NCBI GenBank assembly: GCA_014925825.1
Contig: JACGCK010000074.1
Coordinates: 160,181-224,180, forward strand
DNA from: Pholiota molesta
Taxonomy: Eukaryota > Basidiomycota > Agaricomycetes > Agaricales > Strophariaceae
Reading direction: 5' to 3'
DNA length: 64,000 nucleotides
A program made the position numbers and the translations under genes. The notes beneath the pieces were generated by a model. The model was not told the DNA's origin. It saw only the letters and a list, made by a program, of their open reading frames with translations, and ran no database searches. This document shows, piece by piece, positions 1-13,000 of this stretch (position 1 is the first letter of the stretch; the number at the start of each line of letters is the position of its first letter).

Positions 1-1682
1 CCCTTTCGTTGTATGCCTCACAATGATCCCTGTATTCCTCGTTCCTGCATCTATTCAGCCGTCGTCGCACTCGGTTTAAGTACGCGTACTGACGCTCCTT
101 GGGACACTGACGCGCCCTTGGCACAAATGCGAATTCTGGCCTGCTTTACACTATTCGTTTATGTGATCCTGCCTGAAGAAGATGGAACTTCAGCCAAAAA
201 CAAGGACGATCCATTTTTATTATGTAGCCATCTTTTTTTTAATACCGAATTTTAGCAAGTGTGCAGTGGCACTCTCCCTACGTGGAAAAAAGGTGTAGGC
301 GCTGAGTGCTGTTACCCAGAACTGTATGCATGTGCTATATTGGTTTTTGACATCCTCATTCGCCATCTTTCGATAAGAATAACTTGAGGAAATAAAATTG
401 GCGTCGTAAATCTCGTTGCGAACTGCTGAAAGGCGCTTGGTGATAAATATAGTAAGTATATCTAACTCTAGATTCCATTTACAAAGTTTAAAAGCAGGGA
501 TCAGGCAAGTTTTTTAATTCGTTCATCTAAATCGTAACACGGTAACACCATTGTGTTTTCTAACTTGATTGGACTTGAATGATCCAATTCGGGCAATCTC
601 TCCGACAGGCTACAGCATTGGGTCCCGCTCTCTCAGTCAAGTTTTACGATACTCTGGTGGTCTAAACATGTACGCACCCGCTGAATCGTTTATTGACTTT
701 GTTCTGTTTATTCAATGGGTCGCCATTTGCCAACGTCGAGGATGGGGGCCGGATGGTGTCCGTGCTGCAGGGCCGTGCACATGGAGGAAATTACAGCGAA
801 ATTTAGAAGAATTTAGCTGACAGCTCCTGACTGAAGCAGAATCAGGAAAAAAAAATGATCTCGATTCTCGGAGCCATTCGAGCAGAAAGGGTCCAAAGGG
901 ATGCAGTATCATTTTCCGAAAGAGGGAGATCGCATTGATGGCTTGCACTGCGCTTGATCGTGCGACGCTTGTCCCTATTCTCATCCCAACCTTGGCACTC
1001 TCCATTATTTCTAACTGAATGCTTCTGAATATCTCTACTACTTAACGAGCTTAATGCACAGTACTACTTACTGTCAATGTTTCAATTCGACGCACTGACG
1101 AAGCAAAGGAAACAGGCTCAACCTGGGCTCAACTCAGGCTGGTAAAAAAGGACGATCTCATGATTCTCATCGAGTCCCTGCCTTCCATTACCAGGATTGT
1201 TTGACGCCCCCTTTTCCATTGTGGCTCTTGGTTCTCACACTACCCTTCCGAGAAATAGGGACGAAACCCAAACGAATGACGCTATTTAGTATGCGCTATA
1301 ACTGGTAATAATGGGAAGGCCATGGGCCTTATTGTGACGATACGTATCCTAAAAGTGTCGGGTCAGTGTTCTATAAAAAATTTTCAATGTGGCACGTCGG
1401 CACCTAACCAAGCGCTTCAAGCAACTGGTCTGTTTGTGGGCCTTGAACGCACTATATATGAACCTGCGGATGCCCCTTCGAAGTTTTGCCCAACCACCTC
1501 TTCCCATACCCGTTGGCGACGACCGAGCTACAACAGCATCAAATGCAAGGCCCTCCACCTCACGGACCCCCTGACCATGTTCAATTACCTTCATTCGCGT
1601 CTCTTTTTGCAAGTATAGCACAGAATCCTGAGGTTAGTCGTACTATTATCTAACACCTGCCGAAGTTGGTCCTGACTTTTTT
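1..1682. other. No gene recognised
   Basis: Only short overlapping open frames on both strands are present, with no family resemblance and no convincing splice chain. The segment may include the promoter of the gene starting at 1683. A short open frame near the left edge (13-255) could be the tail of a gene lying outside the window, but nothing supports that. Confidence 0.5.
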
Positions 1683-2677
1683 ATGCAGACCGTTTATCCA
1701 CGTCGACACACACCCCCACCGACCACCTTGCTAACGGGTCGGACGCCCATCACTCCAACCAGGCTTGGCGTGACATACACACCACACTCGACGCCGCAGC
1801 GAGCATCTCGCGACGCAAGGTCTGCTAACGCGTCGGACCATCTCCGGGCGTCTTCGTCCCGCGCCCCACTCCTTCCATCCCCTTACGCGCGGCCGTCCAG
1901 GGCCACCGAAGGTTCGTCCACTGGGAGGCTTCACTCTGGAAAGAACCCCTCTAGCGCTAGTGCCTCCCAGAAACAGCCTTCAGCCCGCCGCACGATGATA
2001 GACTGGGCCCGAGTCATGCCTGGGCAGAGACTTAAGCTTCTAGGTGTCGACATTGTGATTACCATGGCCCCTCTTGCGACACAGGGCATGGTAGAATTGC
2101 TTACCTGCCCGCGTTCCGTAGACTATTGCACCGATGCGGAGTATGTGATCGAGTTTGCTGTAAGGGACATGCCAGGGCCGTCTGTCCATCTGCTAGCGAC
2201 AGGAGGGTGCCACTTGGACGAGGGAAGCGAGGAGGTGTTCAAGCGCTACGGATTGGCGGGGTCGCTGACGGTGGATTTTCGATTTGATGTGAGTCTTTGT
2301 TTAATACGGAAGAACTGTTATTGATCTCCTATAGTGGCCTGGAATTGCTCAACGGAACGAGTGCATCGTTGAGGCGTCGACACTCACGCGAGCGCAGCTT
2401 GCCGCCATTCTTGCGTCCAGCATCACTCAGTCAGTTACGGACCTTAAGAACGGCCAAAAAGTATGTATATACCTCAGATCTCGGCTCTTCGCAATAAACT
2501 AACGTTTGAATATCGCAGGTCCAGATTCTGGACGGAGCAGCTACGGTGGGATGGGATCTTTGCCAGGTCGACATGAACAAACTACGTCTTTTCTCTTTGA
2601 ACTATTACAAACACTCTAAAACGTGGGTTCCCCTTCTCGCGTATGAAATTTCTATTCCCCGTGATCGCCACCAGTGA
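1683..2677 (+). CDS. Unknown protein, 296 aa, three exons
   Basis: Exons are 1683-2288, 2335-2460 and 2519-2677. Both introns (46 and 58 bp) have GT-AG ends and preserve the frame, giving 296 residues. The first ~110 residues are rich in Pro, Ser, Thr and Arg and look disordered. From about residue 110 (beginning MIDWARVMPGQRL) the protein looks folded, with alternating hydrophobic stretches and a C-terminal segment of Tyr/Trp-containing strands. No signal peptide or membrane segment is visible. I do not recognise a family, so no function is offered. The start at 1683 follows a short AT-rich leader; an internal Met at the start of the folded part is an alternative start. Confidence 0.6.
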
Positions 2678-3289
2678 AGTGTTCTTGTCAAGCACGGAGA
2701 TGTAAATACTGTATGCCTTTACTTGGTAGCTTTAGACGGCTCAGAGAGTTGCTACGTTGATAACCCAATTTTGATATTTTCGACAAACCTAAAAGCCGAG
2801 ATTCGTTTGCAACATTATAAGAGTGGTAGTATATAGAGACGTCCATTGATGTGGAGGCGCTCACAACGTTGTTTGATACTACTATAGAAGCGTCTGCGTT
2901 GACATGAGCATTTCTCCTGCCTTCGCTTCCTCAATAGCTCACAACTTGGCTAATAATCATGCAGCACCACGCCCCCTGATACTCAGATAACCCTCATAAA
3001 ATACCGGGAAATTATAACACATTTACAACAAGTTTGAGTCGAGAATTGGGCCTTTCCCAATGCAACGTCGATGAGACATTCGTACTTCTGTAAAGATTGT
3101 AGATATATATATGCATGAGTAAAATCCTTGACCACTAAGATTATTAGGACTGTAACATGAGTATAGATGATACAGCGGATGTGTTCATAAGTTATGTTAC
3201 ATCTAAGTTGATATTAAAGTACTTTCATGAAGATAGTATGCGGGGGTTATGAAGCAATGCAACGACGAGACAGATAGGAGTATAAAAAT
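2678..3289. other. AT-rich intergenic spacer
   Basis: This lies between the 3' ends of two convergent genes. It is AT-rich and holds no open frame or repeat that I can support. It probably carries both 3' UTRs. Confidence 0.5.
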
Positions 3290-5870
3290 CTAGAGCACAG
3301 GCAAACTCTCGTTATCCGCGGGAGTGGGGTGCGTCGGCGGCATAGCCGCCTGGTCACTCAGGCGATCTACCAAAGACCCCTTGTGGGCCTGGACCATCGG
3401 CATGAGCCCCTGCAGCCCGTGCTCCTTCACCAGCTTCTTCGACAGACTGTCCAGGATCCAGTTCAGCACGCGCTCGAGGCGCTCCTTGAGCTGCAGCACC
3501 GCCTCCCCGTCCGAGTAGACCAGCCCATTCCGGAAGCTCATCCACATGTAGAACACGACGATCTTGTGCAGCATCTCCATCTGCAGCAGCGCCTGCGGGG
3601 CGTGCACCGACTTCGCCGGGATGCCCGCCGCCTCCATGTGCATCCGCCGGTCGAGGTCCTCCACGAGCTCGAGCAGGCCCGTGCCCTGCAGCGTCACCGC
3701 GATGTCGACGACGTCGCCCGTCGCCTGCTGCCGCAGCAGCCTGCTGATGACCTCGACCGTGCGCGTGTCGCGCCACGGGATCGGCGCATTCAGCAGCGAC
3801 ACCTTCTCCCAGTTCGTCATGTTCTGCCACTCGCGGTCGATAAACTCGCATGCGATGGTGAGATGCTCGTCCGCGGCGTAGCGCGCGTACGGCGGCAGAC
3901 GCGCGACGAATTTGGGGGCGGAGATGACGGTGTGCATCGGCGTTCCAGGGGGCAGGACGGGGAGCAGATTGTTGACTTGCTCGAGGTAGATGCCGATGTG
4001 CACGAACGGAAGAGGGGTGTAGGGTTGCCCCACGCAGTGCGCGAGATGCGGCAGATCTTCTTCGAATAATGTCGTCGTCGTCCCGCCGAGATCGGTTTGC
4101 TCCTTGTGCTGCCCGTACCGCCCTGCGCGACCGGCGATCTGCTTGACAGCTGTAACAGCTAAGGGACGCACATCATGGCCATCAAATTTCGAGGTGGCCG
4201 CGAAGATGACGCGTTTGATTTTCCTACAAGTCGTCAGCTCAAGCACTTGGGAAAAATAGATTGAAAAGACGTACAGATTGAGGCCCATCCCGATAGCGTC
4301 ACTTCCGATGATAACATCGTACCCAGAATCAGGATCGTTGAAGAGCGCAGCCTGCTCGCTTCTAACCTCAGGCGGTAGCCGTCCATAGACAACGGCACAT
4401 CGCATGCCCGTTACTTCCTCTACCGTTTTCTTGATAGCGAAAATACTTGATCGGTTGAACGCAACGATGCAATCGCCTTTCCGGACTTTCCTAAAGTCGC
4501 CTTCAAGACTCTCGTTCTCCACCACGAGCGGGGTGAGTCGTTCGTACCGCCTGACCTCGATTTCGTCCCCGGTATGCTGTAGCAACGCCTTAACGAGCGG
4601 AACGACCGTCTCCTCTCCACAGAGATGGACTTCCGACGCCCAGACGCCGGCAACGGCGTTCAGCCACGCTGGCCCACGGTCAGCATCCCCCAGCATCTGG
4701 ATCTCGTCGATGACCGCCACCTCCACCCGGCTATGGTACGCCAGCATCTCGATGGTGCAGCTGTAATGCGACACGTCGCCCTCCATGATCTTCTTCTCCT
4801 CGCCGGTGAGCATGTTGCATGGCCGCGCGTACTTCGGGTCGCCTTTCGGGTCCTTCGGCGCCTCCTCGTCGGCGCCCAGCGGCGCGATCTGGCCCGAGTT
4901 CAGCCGCTGCCAGATCTCGTGGGCGAGGAGGCGAAGCGGGCCTGCGTAGACGCCGGACTTGGCCGCGGCCAGCGCCCGCAATGCGTGGTGCGTCTTCCCG
5001 CTGTTCGTCGGCCCCACGTGCATGATGATCTTGCGGTGCGTCGTCCGCGCGAGGTGCCACTCGTCGGCGGGGAATGTCCGCGCTGTCACTTGCACGAGCT
5101 GCTGCACCAGCCCCAGCGTCCGGGGCTGGACGCCGAACACCTTCTCCAGCCGCTCCTGGTTGGTGGCCCGGGCTGCCCACCAGAAAAAGGTGGTGCTGTA
5201 GATGACGTCGATGCTGATCCCGTCGTGGGGATGCGTAAACCGCTGGAGATTGTAGAATTCCTGGCTCTCGCGGTCAGACAGGGCGCCGGCCTCGACCTCT
5301 CTGACGAATGCTTTGAGAAGCTTGGAGATGTCGTCCTTGGGAAGGCCGAAGCTCAACAAGCGCGAGTATGTGTGAGGCCGCCGAGCCCATTCAGCAACTT
5401 TGTCCTGGAAGAATTGAACGACTTGGTCCGCTGCGATGACGGGGGTTTGGGGGCAGGAGGAAGATGTGGTGGGCGTATGTGGTTTGAAGTATGACGATTT
5501 CCTTTGGTATCACGCCTCCCTCCTTTTTGTGGGACGGCGCGTGGGTATGGTTCGTTTTGTCGTTTGAAAGCTCCGAAGTCCGCAGATGGGGGGCGCCTGG
5601 GTAAGGTTCGTTCTGTCGTTTGAGATTATCAAGGTCCGCAAAAGCTTCGTCACGACTGGACTTGGGTTGTGGCTTTGGCTTTTTTCGCGTCGAAGGCGCG
5701 GTTCTAAAGCGCTTGTTCGCGAGCGATGAAGTTGCGAACCATTCTTTTGGAAATATGCGTTGGCATCCTTGGCGAAGATGAAGACTTAACATCTGCAGAA
5801 GTTCAGTGGTTGACTGACTTAAATAAATCCGTTTGCGTACCTCCGAAGCATTTCCCGCTTTATGTGTCAC
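3290..5870 (-). CDS. SUV3: Mitochondrial ATP-dependent RNA helicase SUV3
   Basis: This is a DExH/D-type RNA helicase of the Suv3/SUPV3L1 family, the helicase subunit of the mitochondrial degradosome that unwinds RNA for the exoribonuclease. Visible motifs are Walker A GPTNSGKTHHAL, the DEIQMLGD box, IGSDAIGMGLN, and motif VI QIAGRAGRYG, followed by the family's helical C-terminal region. Model: exon 1 5514-5870, exon 2 4275-5404, exon 3 3290-4223. The 51-bp intron 4224-4274 is in frame but must be removed to restore GLNLKIKRVIF. The 109-bp intron 5405-5513 has a pyrimidine-rich acceptor and joins the leader to DKVAEWARRPHTYSR. Two starts are possible. The inner Met (5792, MLSLHLRQGCQR) gives an Arg-rich amphipathic presequence and about 780 aa, and is preferred over 5870 (about 806 aa). 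Confidence 0.92.
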
Positions 5871-6976
5871 TAACCCTCCGTAATTCGAAATTTGTCCACC
5901 GAAATCGTCCTAGTTAGGTCCAAGTATTGGAGTAGAGAAGGCAGAGGACCAATTAGAGGGTATATCTGAGAAGAACGACGTTCTCAGAGTCCTGTGTCGT
6001 TGCTGTAAACCAACGTTTCAACGACGTTTCAACGAGCTTCAAGTTGGCTTCAAGTTGGCGCCTACGAAATTTCATGTGTTTGGCTCTGTTGAAAGTTGGA
6101 ACCGATAGACACCCGGGCCGCCCGTTCGTTGCCTTTCATTCGTTCAAAGGTTTGATCATGATGATGATGAGCCCACTGCCCAAGTTCCAACCATCGCCAA
6201 AAAAGCGTCCTACACTAGGTGAAGGGATTCTATACGTTCTGCCAAGATTCCATACACTGGTCACAAACGTAGGGTAATAGAGGTTTTATTACAATGTCAT
6301 AAATCACTATAAAATGCTTGCAAAATGCACGGAACACTTCTAACGTTTTCAAGGCAGTTCTATAATAGAATCCATTAGAATGCAAGTGATTGGCATTACA
6401 AGAGTTTGTTGAGCTGAAATTCTACGCGAGGAATTTGAGAGTTACAAGTCTTTGGAAAGCTTGCGAATACCTTACAAATGAATTCCATTGTATTCTCTGT
6501 CTTGGCTCTGTCTTGTAGCCGTACAATCCCATGCAACACTGTAAAATTGGATAAAATGTGTGAAATACAGTCCGTAAAAGTCCTTCCAAATAGCTTTTGA
6601 AGATATCCGTGGTAATTGTAATCCCAGGAAATATTCTAACCTGAAATATGGAATATGCTATGCATAAAAGCGCCTCACTTGCAGTCTGTCAATGCCGGCG
6701 GGCAAAGACGACGAAATTTTGGAGCTCTGGACAGGTCATGGCAGGCGCATTCCGACTCCCTTTCAGAGGTGGTTTGTGTAGAATGATGCCACTGGCGCTA
6801 CATTGTTCCCTTGAATTAACTAGTACCTTTTAGGTCACGAGAGATTTTCTAGACTATGACGTCCTTCAATTCGAATTCAAACCAGTTTAGGGCGATATAG
6901 AACTGTGTGCCTTATGATCCTGATTCAGAATTTAAGTTGAAATATTAAATTATGTTAGCCACAAGGTTCGCAACTT
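5871..6976. other. Intergenic, divergent promoters
   Basis: This lies between two divergently transcribed genes. It is AT-rich and has only short spurious frames. Small direct repeats occur near 6015-6060 (two tandem ~12-bp units, then two ~11-bp units). No transposon or RNA gene was recognised. Confidence 0.5.
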
Positions 6977-8092
6977 TTGACTTCGAACACACAGTTGGAC
7001 GCTTCACCGACTCTAGTCATTATAATGCCCCAGTTTAAACTTCCGAGTGCTCCTCCAAATTCACCTGCCCAGCCGCCTTCGACTTCTAAACCCGAAACTC
7101 TCTCAAAGGAGACGAGCAAAATACCTCTCTTTCGCAGTCTCAGCTCGAGATCCCGAGCCTTCCTTTCGTCTCCGAGTTTAACATCCAGGGGTCGCAATAA
7201 TACTCCAGGCAAAAACAAAACTCCCTCGCCGATTCTTCGTCAGTTCTCTGATTCTCTCTCCAAGATACCGAACAGCTTTCCAAAGAGCCCACTGTTTCAA
7301 CGTTCTCCCAAAGCAAAGAGGAGAACTTACACTACCAGCGGCCTTCGAAAGACTCAAACCCTTGGCCCCACGATCAGCACGTCGCAAGACTTCGAAGCTA
7401 TTTCGATTTCAGAGCCGCCCTTCGAAGCAACCTTGAACCTGAAGAGGACGTCGACCCATAGCGGCGCGGCAGATGGGCGCCTATCCATGTTCCCACCCTG
7501 TTTGAGCAATCATATCCTCTTTCCCAAGGAGTCGAACTCGCTTAGTCCTGAAAGAACGAAAGCGGCCTCGTTCGGTCAGGTCAATAAGGCTTCTAGGGCT
7601 CCGCTGGCAAACCGTGATCAAGAGCGCGAACAGGTCGTTCCCTCTGCTGACGCCCTGCCACAGGACGCATTACACACTCAGGCATACACCACGCGCGATA
7701 GACTGCTTCATATCGCTAGATTCCTCCAAAAAGCCGCAAGACACGCTCGCAATGACGGCACTAGTTCTCAACAGTCAATTTTTCGAGCCTCAGCCCCACT
7801 TGTGCTGTTCGTCTTCGTTCTCGGGATAGGAGCTTTGCTTCCTCGCTATTATTCGGCCCTCCAGAGGAGATTTGGCAGCGACCTCCAGGCTTACTTTGTG
7901 CTTTTCTTCTTTGGAGGTGCATCATTCCTTTTATTCATACTGAGAGCGGCGATTTGGGTTATGAACGTGTTGTTTAACTCGTTTTGCGAAATGGATTTGG
8001 CGACATTTTCTCGTCAAGGCGAATGCATTGCTGTGGATGGTACGCGAATGGGCGAGGGAGAGTTGGTCCTGTGGAGCTTTCTTTTTGGATGA
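6977..8092 (+). CDS. Unknown Ser/Pro-rich protein with two C-terminal membrane segments
   Basis: A single uninterrupted frame encodes up to 371 residues, or 355 if translation begins at the second Met (7025, MPQFKLPSAPP). The first ~230 residues are Ser/Pro/Lys/Arg-rich and probably disordered and cytosolic. They are followed by a short motif, RDRLLHIARFLQKAARHAR, and two hydrophobic segments at roughly residues 272-292 (LVLFVFVLGIGALLP) and 307-338 (YFVLFFFGGASFLLFILRAA). That topology suggests a small integral membrane protein with a long cytosolic tail. No family was recognised. The RLLHIAR motif recurs in the small frame downstream at 8297. Lack of introns is unusual here, and a spliced extension cannot be excluded. 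Confidence 0.6.
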   Translation: MTSNTQLDASPTLVIIMPQFKLPSAPPNSPAQPPSTSKPETLSKETSKIPLFRSLSSRSRAFLSSPSLTSRGRNNTPGKNKTPSPILRQFSDSLSKIPNSFPKSPLFQRSPKAKRRTYTTSGLRKTQTLGPTISTSQDFEAISISEPPFEATLNLKRTSTHSGAADGRLSMFPPCLSNHILFPKESNSLSPERTKAASFGQVNKASRAPLANRDQEREQVVPSADALPQDALHTQAYTTRDRLLHIARFLQKAARHARNDGTSSQQSIFRASAPLVLFVFVLGIGALLPRYYSALQRRFGSDLQAYFVLFFFGGASFLLFILRAAIWVMNVLFNSFCEMDLATFSRQGECIAVDGTRMGEGELVLWSFLFG

Positions 8093-8296
8093 TATTTGGA
8101 TAATATTTTGAAAATGTTCTGATTTTACATTATGGCGTATCAATCTGATTTTCATTTGAACATGTTAATTATCGACGATCAGCAGTCCTTCGATGAGTAT
8201 ATTTACATTCTTAAAAAGCCAGGGTGCCGTATACTAATACCCCTGTTTTTTGGATAATTTCATCCAGTTTCCGCGCAACTTGAATTAACGCGAATC

Positions 8297-8527
8297 ATGG
8301 ACAAACAAAAACGCATTTTTGTAGGGCCAATCTTCCAGGAATCCGAAGTAGTTTCCGTTACCCAAGAGAATGACTGCGTGTCACAGGGCGCTATACTCAC
8401 CCCAGCCCCGGAACATACCCCACAACCGCAAGACAGAATGCTTCATATCGCTAGGCTCGCCTACGGAATACTCATGATCATGGTGCATGTTCTCAAGGGT
8501 TTATTTTCGGAGCTTCAAGTTGATTGA
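8297..8527 (+). CDS. Short paralogous fragment or small gene
   Basis: A 76-codon frame ends with QDRMLHIARLAYGILMIMV, which resembles the RDRLLHIARFLQKA segment of the protein encoded just upstream, including the same downstream position of hydrophobic residues. The nucleotide match is strongest around the shared LHIAR codons (near 8436-8455 against 7700-7720). It could be a small relative, a gene continuing through an unrecognised intron, or a decayed partial duplicate. The leading Ser/Pro-rich part also resembles the upstream protein in composition only. Confidence 0.3.
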   Translation: MDKQKRIFVGPIFQESEVVSVTQENDCVSQGAILTPAPEHTPQPQDRMLHIARLAYGILMIMVHVLKGLFSELQVD

Positions 8528-8952
8528 CGTGTTGTTGACCATCCTTGATCATCGCAGGGTCAAATTGTGACGTTGTACGACGCGCGTTGCACAATTGCCA
8601 GCAGCCAGAATCAGATGCACCATCCTTCTCCGGAACCATTGTCCGTCGAATGCTGTCGGCTTCATGATTGTGCGTTCCATGATTCACGTTGTATATTGAC
8701 AGGCCGGGCGTAGCAATGACTCAGTTTTGCATGCCCGCAGCTGCGTGGCTTCTAAATTCTCTCTCCACGAGTTTCTCAAACGCAGGGAGTACTAGGATAA
8801 CCCTTCCTGTTGCTGTTGCCAACCATTTCCGGAACATTGGCCTCGAAAAGACAAACATTTCGCCACGGGACACGGGCCACGTTTTTTTGGAAGGTTCGCC
8901 ATATACATATGCCGACACTCACAAGGGCTGCTAGTATACTACCACCATCGCA

Positions 8953-9969
8953 ATGGGTTCTTCTGCTGCGAATACGGCCATCTCTCTCTCTGGGTCCCCT
9001 TCAGACGACGTTCACAGCATCCTGACTCGAAGAATGAGTTCAGCTAGCGATGCAGCCCGAAAACTAGACGAGAATCGCTTGCGCCTTGCACGTACTAGTG
9101 CTCATACTCCAACGGGCTCGCCTTACTCTGTGCCACGCGAACCCCTCGAAAGCTATTCGACAAATGCGCCTGCTGCGGTTTACCCCTCGTCTTCAGCTTC
9201 TGCGGCTGCAGCGCTTCTAGAATCAACTGCGAACCGACTAAGACTCCAAGGGAGTAACGGTCGAGCATCGGAATCGTCTCTTCAAGTCGCTCTACCTCCC
9301 GGAAGGACCACTTGGACGTATCCCAAGCCATTCGTGCCTAATGGAAGACTAGCTCCGACTATCACACCAGACTTCAGCTGGGTCATGACTGGTGGCAACG
9401 CATGGAGCAACAAGCACCGCCAGATTAAAAGTCCGTCCACCGCGTTCTTCACCACCTCGCGCCTTGCGCGCGAGAGGATACACTGGATGTTCCCTGAAAA
9501 CAGAGACTATCGTGTGGCGGATATGCTTACGTGGGTGCAGAAGATGTCGACCAACTTGGGCAAACTTGGTGTATGTATAAATTCCTCTTCGATCTGGGCA
9601 ATTCATGGATGCTGATATGGTGCTCAGGTAATAAAGTTTCTTGAGAGTCGCGAACGCGGTGCCTTCTTTATAAATGCTGCTTTTCGACTGTATCAGCGTT
9701 CCAACGAACCAGAATTGGACTGGCTTACGTTCGACCAACTCCAAGGAACGAAGGACAAAACACTGCAAGAATCAACGGCGTTCTACAATCCCGCACGTGT
9801 GGTCGTTGTGTTTGTCTACCTTCCCTCGCCAACAGGGAATAGCATGGCTATATGGCGCCGCAAGATCAGTGTTCCTGATGATGCAAGAGAGAAGTACGAG
9901 TCTCCAATCCATGCTGTCGTAACAAAGTTGAGATCGGACAAGGACTATGTTGTGATCGTAGATGAATGA
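8953..9969 (+). CDS. Unknown conserved-looking protein, 319 aa
   Basis: Exons are 8953-9570 and 9628-9969, split by a 57-bp GT-AG intron, giving 319 residues. The N-terminal ~120 residues are Ser/Ala-rich and low in complexity. From about residue 120 (TWTYPKPFVPNGRLAP) to the end the sequence looks like a compact alpha/beta domain: an aromatic-rich segment (MFPENRDYRVADMLTWVQ), a strand-helix stretch (VIKFLESRERGAFFINAAF) and a hydrophobic strand (ARVVVVFVYLP). No signal peptide or membrane segment is seen. I cannot name the family. Continuity across the intron and the well-ordered C-terminal half make this a convincing gene. Confidence 0.65.
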
Positions 9970-10071
9970 ACGTTTTCCTCTATTACGACGAGAAACTCAT
10001 TATTTCCCGAAATTTGCGATAATCATCGATGAAACTTTAGATAACGTAGAAATTAAATTACATTATATAGC

Positions 10072-13000
10072 CTAATCCCAGATATATACCAATGCTTGAG
10101 TGCCGTGCATAAAAGATAGAGTAATATGTTTGAAGTTGGGAGTGACGGAAATAAACGAGATCTCTTCGTTTGCAGGACAATCGGAAAGTAAAACGCTGTC
10201 GAGAATGCTGTTCGTAGAAATATCCTGTATCTTGATCGTCTTCTTCTGCTCGTTACAAGGATAGATAAGACGAGAACCATCGGCTGAGAAAACAATAGGA
10301 GGGGCTCGATTAGCTGTAGACGAACTCGAGTTTGGGTCCGATGTGAGTTTAGGACTTCTGATCGATTTGACCTTTTTCGAACGAATATCCAACACGAGAA
10401 TCTCTCCAGAAACATATGATATCGCGAGCTTCTTCCCATCTGGAGCGCACACAAGACGGACGAGCTCCGTGGCGTTGGATTGAGCCTCGCTCGAAACCAA
10501 CGTCGAATCATCTGATGAGACAGATTCACTCGCCGCGTGAGTCGCTTGATTGTAGATGGGACCGCTGGTAGCTAGATCAGAATCGAGGTGGAGAGACCGC
10601 TCATTCTGCTGGCCGGTCTCCACCATGGAAGTAAATATCGACTTGCTTGTGTTTCCAGTCCAAATGGTCTTGCCGTCGGGCGAGAGAACAAATCCGCAGC
10701 CTGCAAGAGGCTCGGGCAAGGCATCGAGGCCCAGAAGGCCAACTCTGGTTCCGTTATCCCAGGTCGGAATTCTACCACTTTGACGCTTCCATAGGATTAC
10801 GAAGGCCTCCTTTTCCAGGCGCTCCACGCCCACAATGGTCTCGTCTGAAAGAATCGTCAGATTGGAGATGGTGATGACATCGGAATGTAGGAGAGCCATC
10901 GATTTGTCTTTCAACACAACATACAATGAGGTTTTGGAGTGTGTCGGATCCTTTGAAGCAGCCACGTATCGTAATGCAGCCGACGGCGAAAAGGCCATGG
11001 TGGTGACGGCGCCACCGAGCGAATATTCGCGTTTAACAACTCCTTTCCATGCGTCCCAAACCCGCAATGTCCCGTCCATATGACCAGTAAGAAGAACCTT
11101 CTGATTGGGCGATAACTCGACGCAAGTGATGTTCGAGTTTTTCTTCAGAATCAGATACTTCTTCCATGGTCTCCTCGTCGGTAGAGACGGGTCGATAATA
11201 CGAATACGACCGCTCACAGGGATCGCTGGCGACATCATAGTACTTTGTCTCCTTACCGGAGCCGCTGGTGATGTTGGTGTAGGAGGTAATGAAGGGACCC
11301 GCGGTAGAGGATTCGAGGACCTCGGAGCTGGTGCTTGTACGGGAGCGGTTGGGGTCTGCGCAATTCGAGTCTGTGCGACTGGGGTCTGTGCAATCGCTAG
11401 AGGTGGGGCATTCGAGGGAGAGGGTGATGGTGGTGCTTCGAGGGCAAGCTTGATGTCTCTGCACAAGGCCTCCGCCATAGGACGACTACCTGGAGCTTTT
11501 GCCCAGCAAGCCTCGGCTATCGCCCAGATTCCATTTGTCAATTGGGGCGCCTCGTACTCCTCTGGCTTCTGCGGCCGTGTACCGTTTATGACTTGCTCCT
11601 GAAGTCGAACAGGATGAACATGGCTCAGTGGTACTTCCCCAGTATACATCTGAATAGAAATCGATCTTAAGTCAGTGCCAAAACTCCGGCTGCCAAGTTT
11701 ACCAACTTACCTCATAGACTGTCATTCCAAACGAGTAGATATCGCATGGCATTTTCAAGGACGAGCCCTCAAAGAGTTCTGGAGCCATCCAGTTCTGACT
11801 TCCAAGTTGTGTCCCTGCATCCAAATTGGTATATAAAGAGCGGCTGTGAACATCGGCTTTGATGCGTGCTAGTCCAAAATCACAAAGCAGAGCGTTACCG
11901 CCATCGTCAATGAGCACATTCGTGCATTTAATGTCGCCATGTACGACCCTTTGTGAATGTAGGTAGGTTAATCCCAGCGATAGTTGGTGAACCTACACGA
12001 CAATAAATCCATAAGCGTCAGTAAATCATACGTTCTTCATTAGAACTATCTTACAATGTTCAAGCGATAGCAGTCAGGATTACGGATAAGGTATTCAGCG
12101 ACGTTTCCTCCTCTTATCAATGGGGTAACGATGAAAGGCTTGTCGTCCAGAATATTAGCGCCGAGGAATTCTGAAGAACCAGGTCAGCCGTGTAAGCTAC
12201 GCAGAGAAGAAAGACTAAGAACTGACGAAGAATATGTGGATGTCTTAATCTAGACCATGTCTAAAGTTGCAATTAGATAATTGCCTATGGTATGAAAATA
12301 AGAAAAAACGCACGTCGACTTCACGGCGGACAGTCTGAAGAAGAAGGAAAGAAGATTGAACGGAAGACAAACGAAAGACGAACAGTAAGTTTCAAGCGGC
12401 GCTATAATCCACATGACCGGGTAACTTACGACGGCGCGGGGAATATTAGTGTCTCCGCTGTGTCGCATAACCTTCACCGCAACATCCATTTCATTCCATT
12501 TTGCGCGATATACCGTCCCGCTGAAGGAGATAAGGGCAGTATAATGTCGTCAATACCCCAGTCATCAAGACGAAACCAAAATGTTCAGGCACTCACAATC
12601 CGCCAGCACCTATTTGTGGCCCAAACTCCACGTCGAAGGAAGTGATAGTCCAAGGAGTAAGCTCGACCTTTTTCCCACTTGTCGTCCTTAGGTGGAGAAG
12701 ACTCGTCGTGTAAAAGTTGAAAAGATCATCTTGCTGTCCGTTTGTCTCTGGTCTTTCCTCAATCCGTCGTTCTAAGGCAGCCATCATTGCCATAGGTTCG
12801 TTCTTACTGATATCTGTAAGCGAATGGCAAAAGGTAAAAACCTTTGTTTCTATGAGTGGTTTGTAGAAAGAAACACACCTAATGCCTCCATTAGTTGCCT
12901 TTGATTGTTCTGCAAATCTCGCAACATTTTCTGCATTTGCCTTTGATCATTCTGACGAGCCAACTCGTTCAAGTTCATCAAATGCTGCGAGTCGACCAAG

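Noticed and set aside
3329..5494. Long + strand frames (246 and 289 codons) across the SUV3 region
   Set aside because: They are antisense shadows of the SUV3 exons and carry no family motif, whereas the - strand carries complete helicase motifs.
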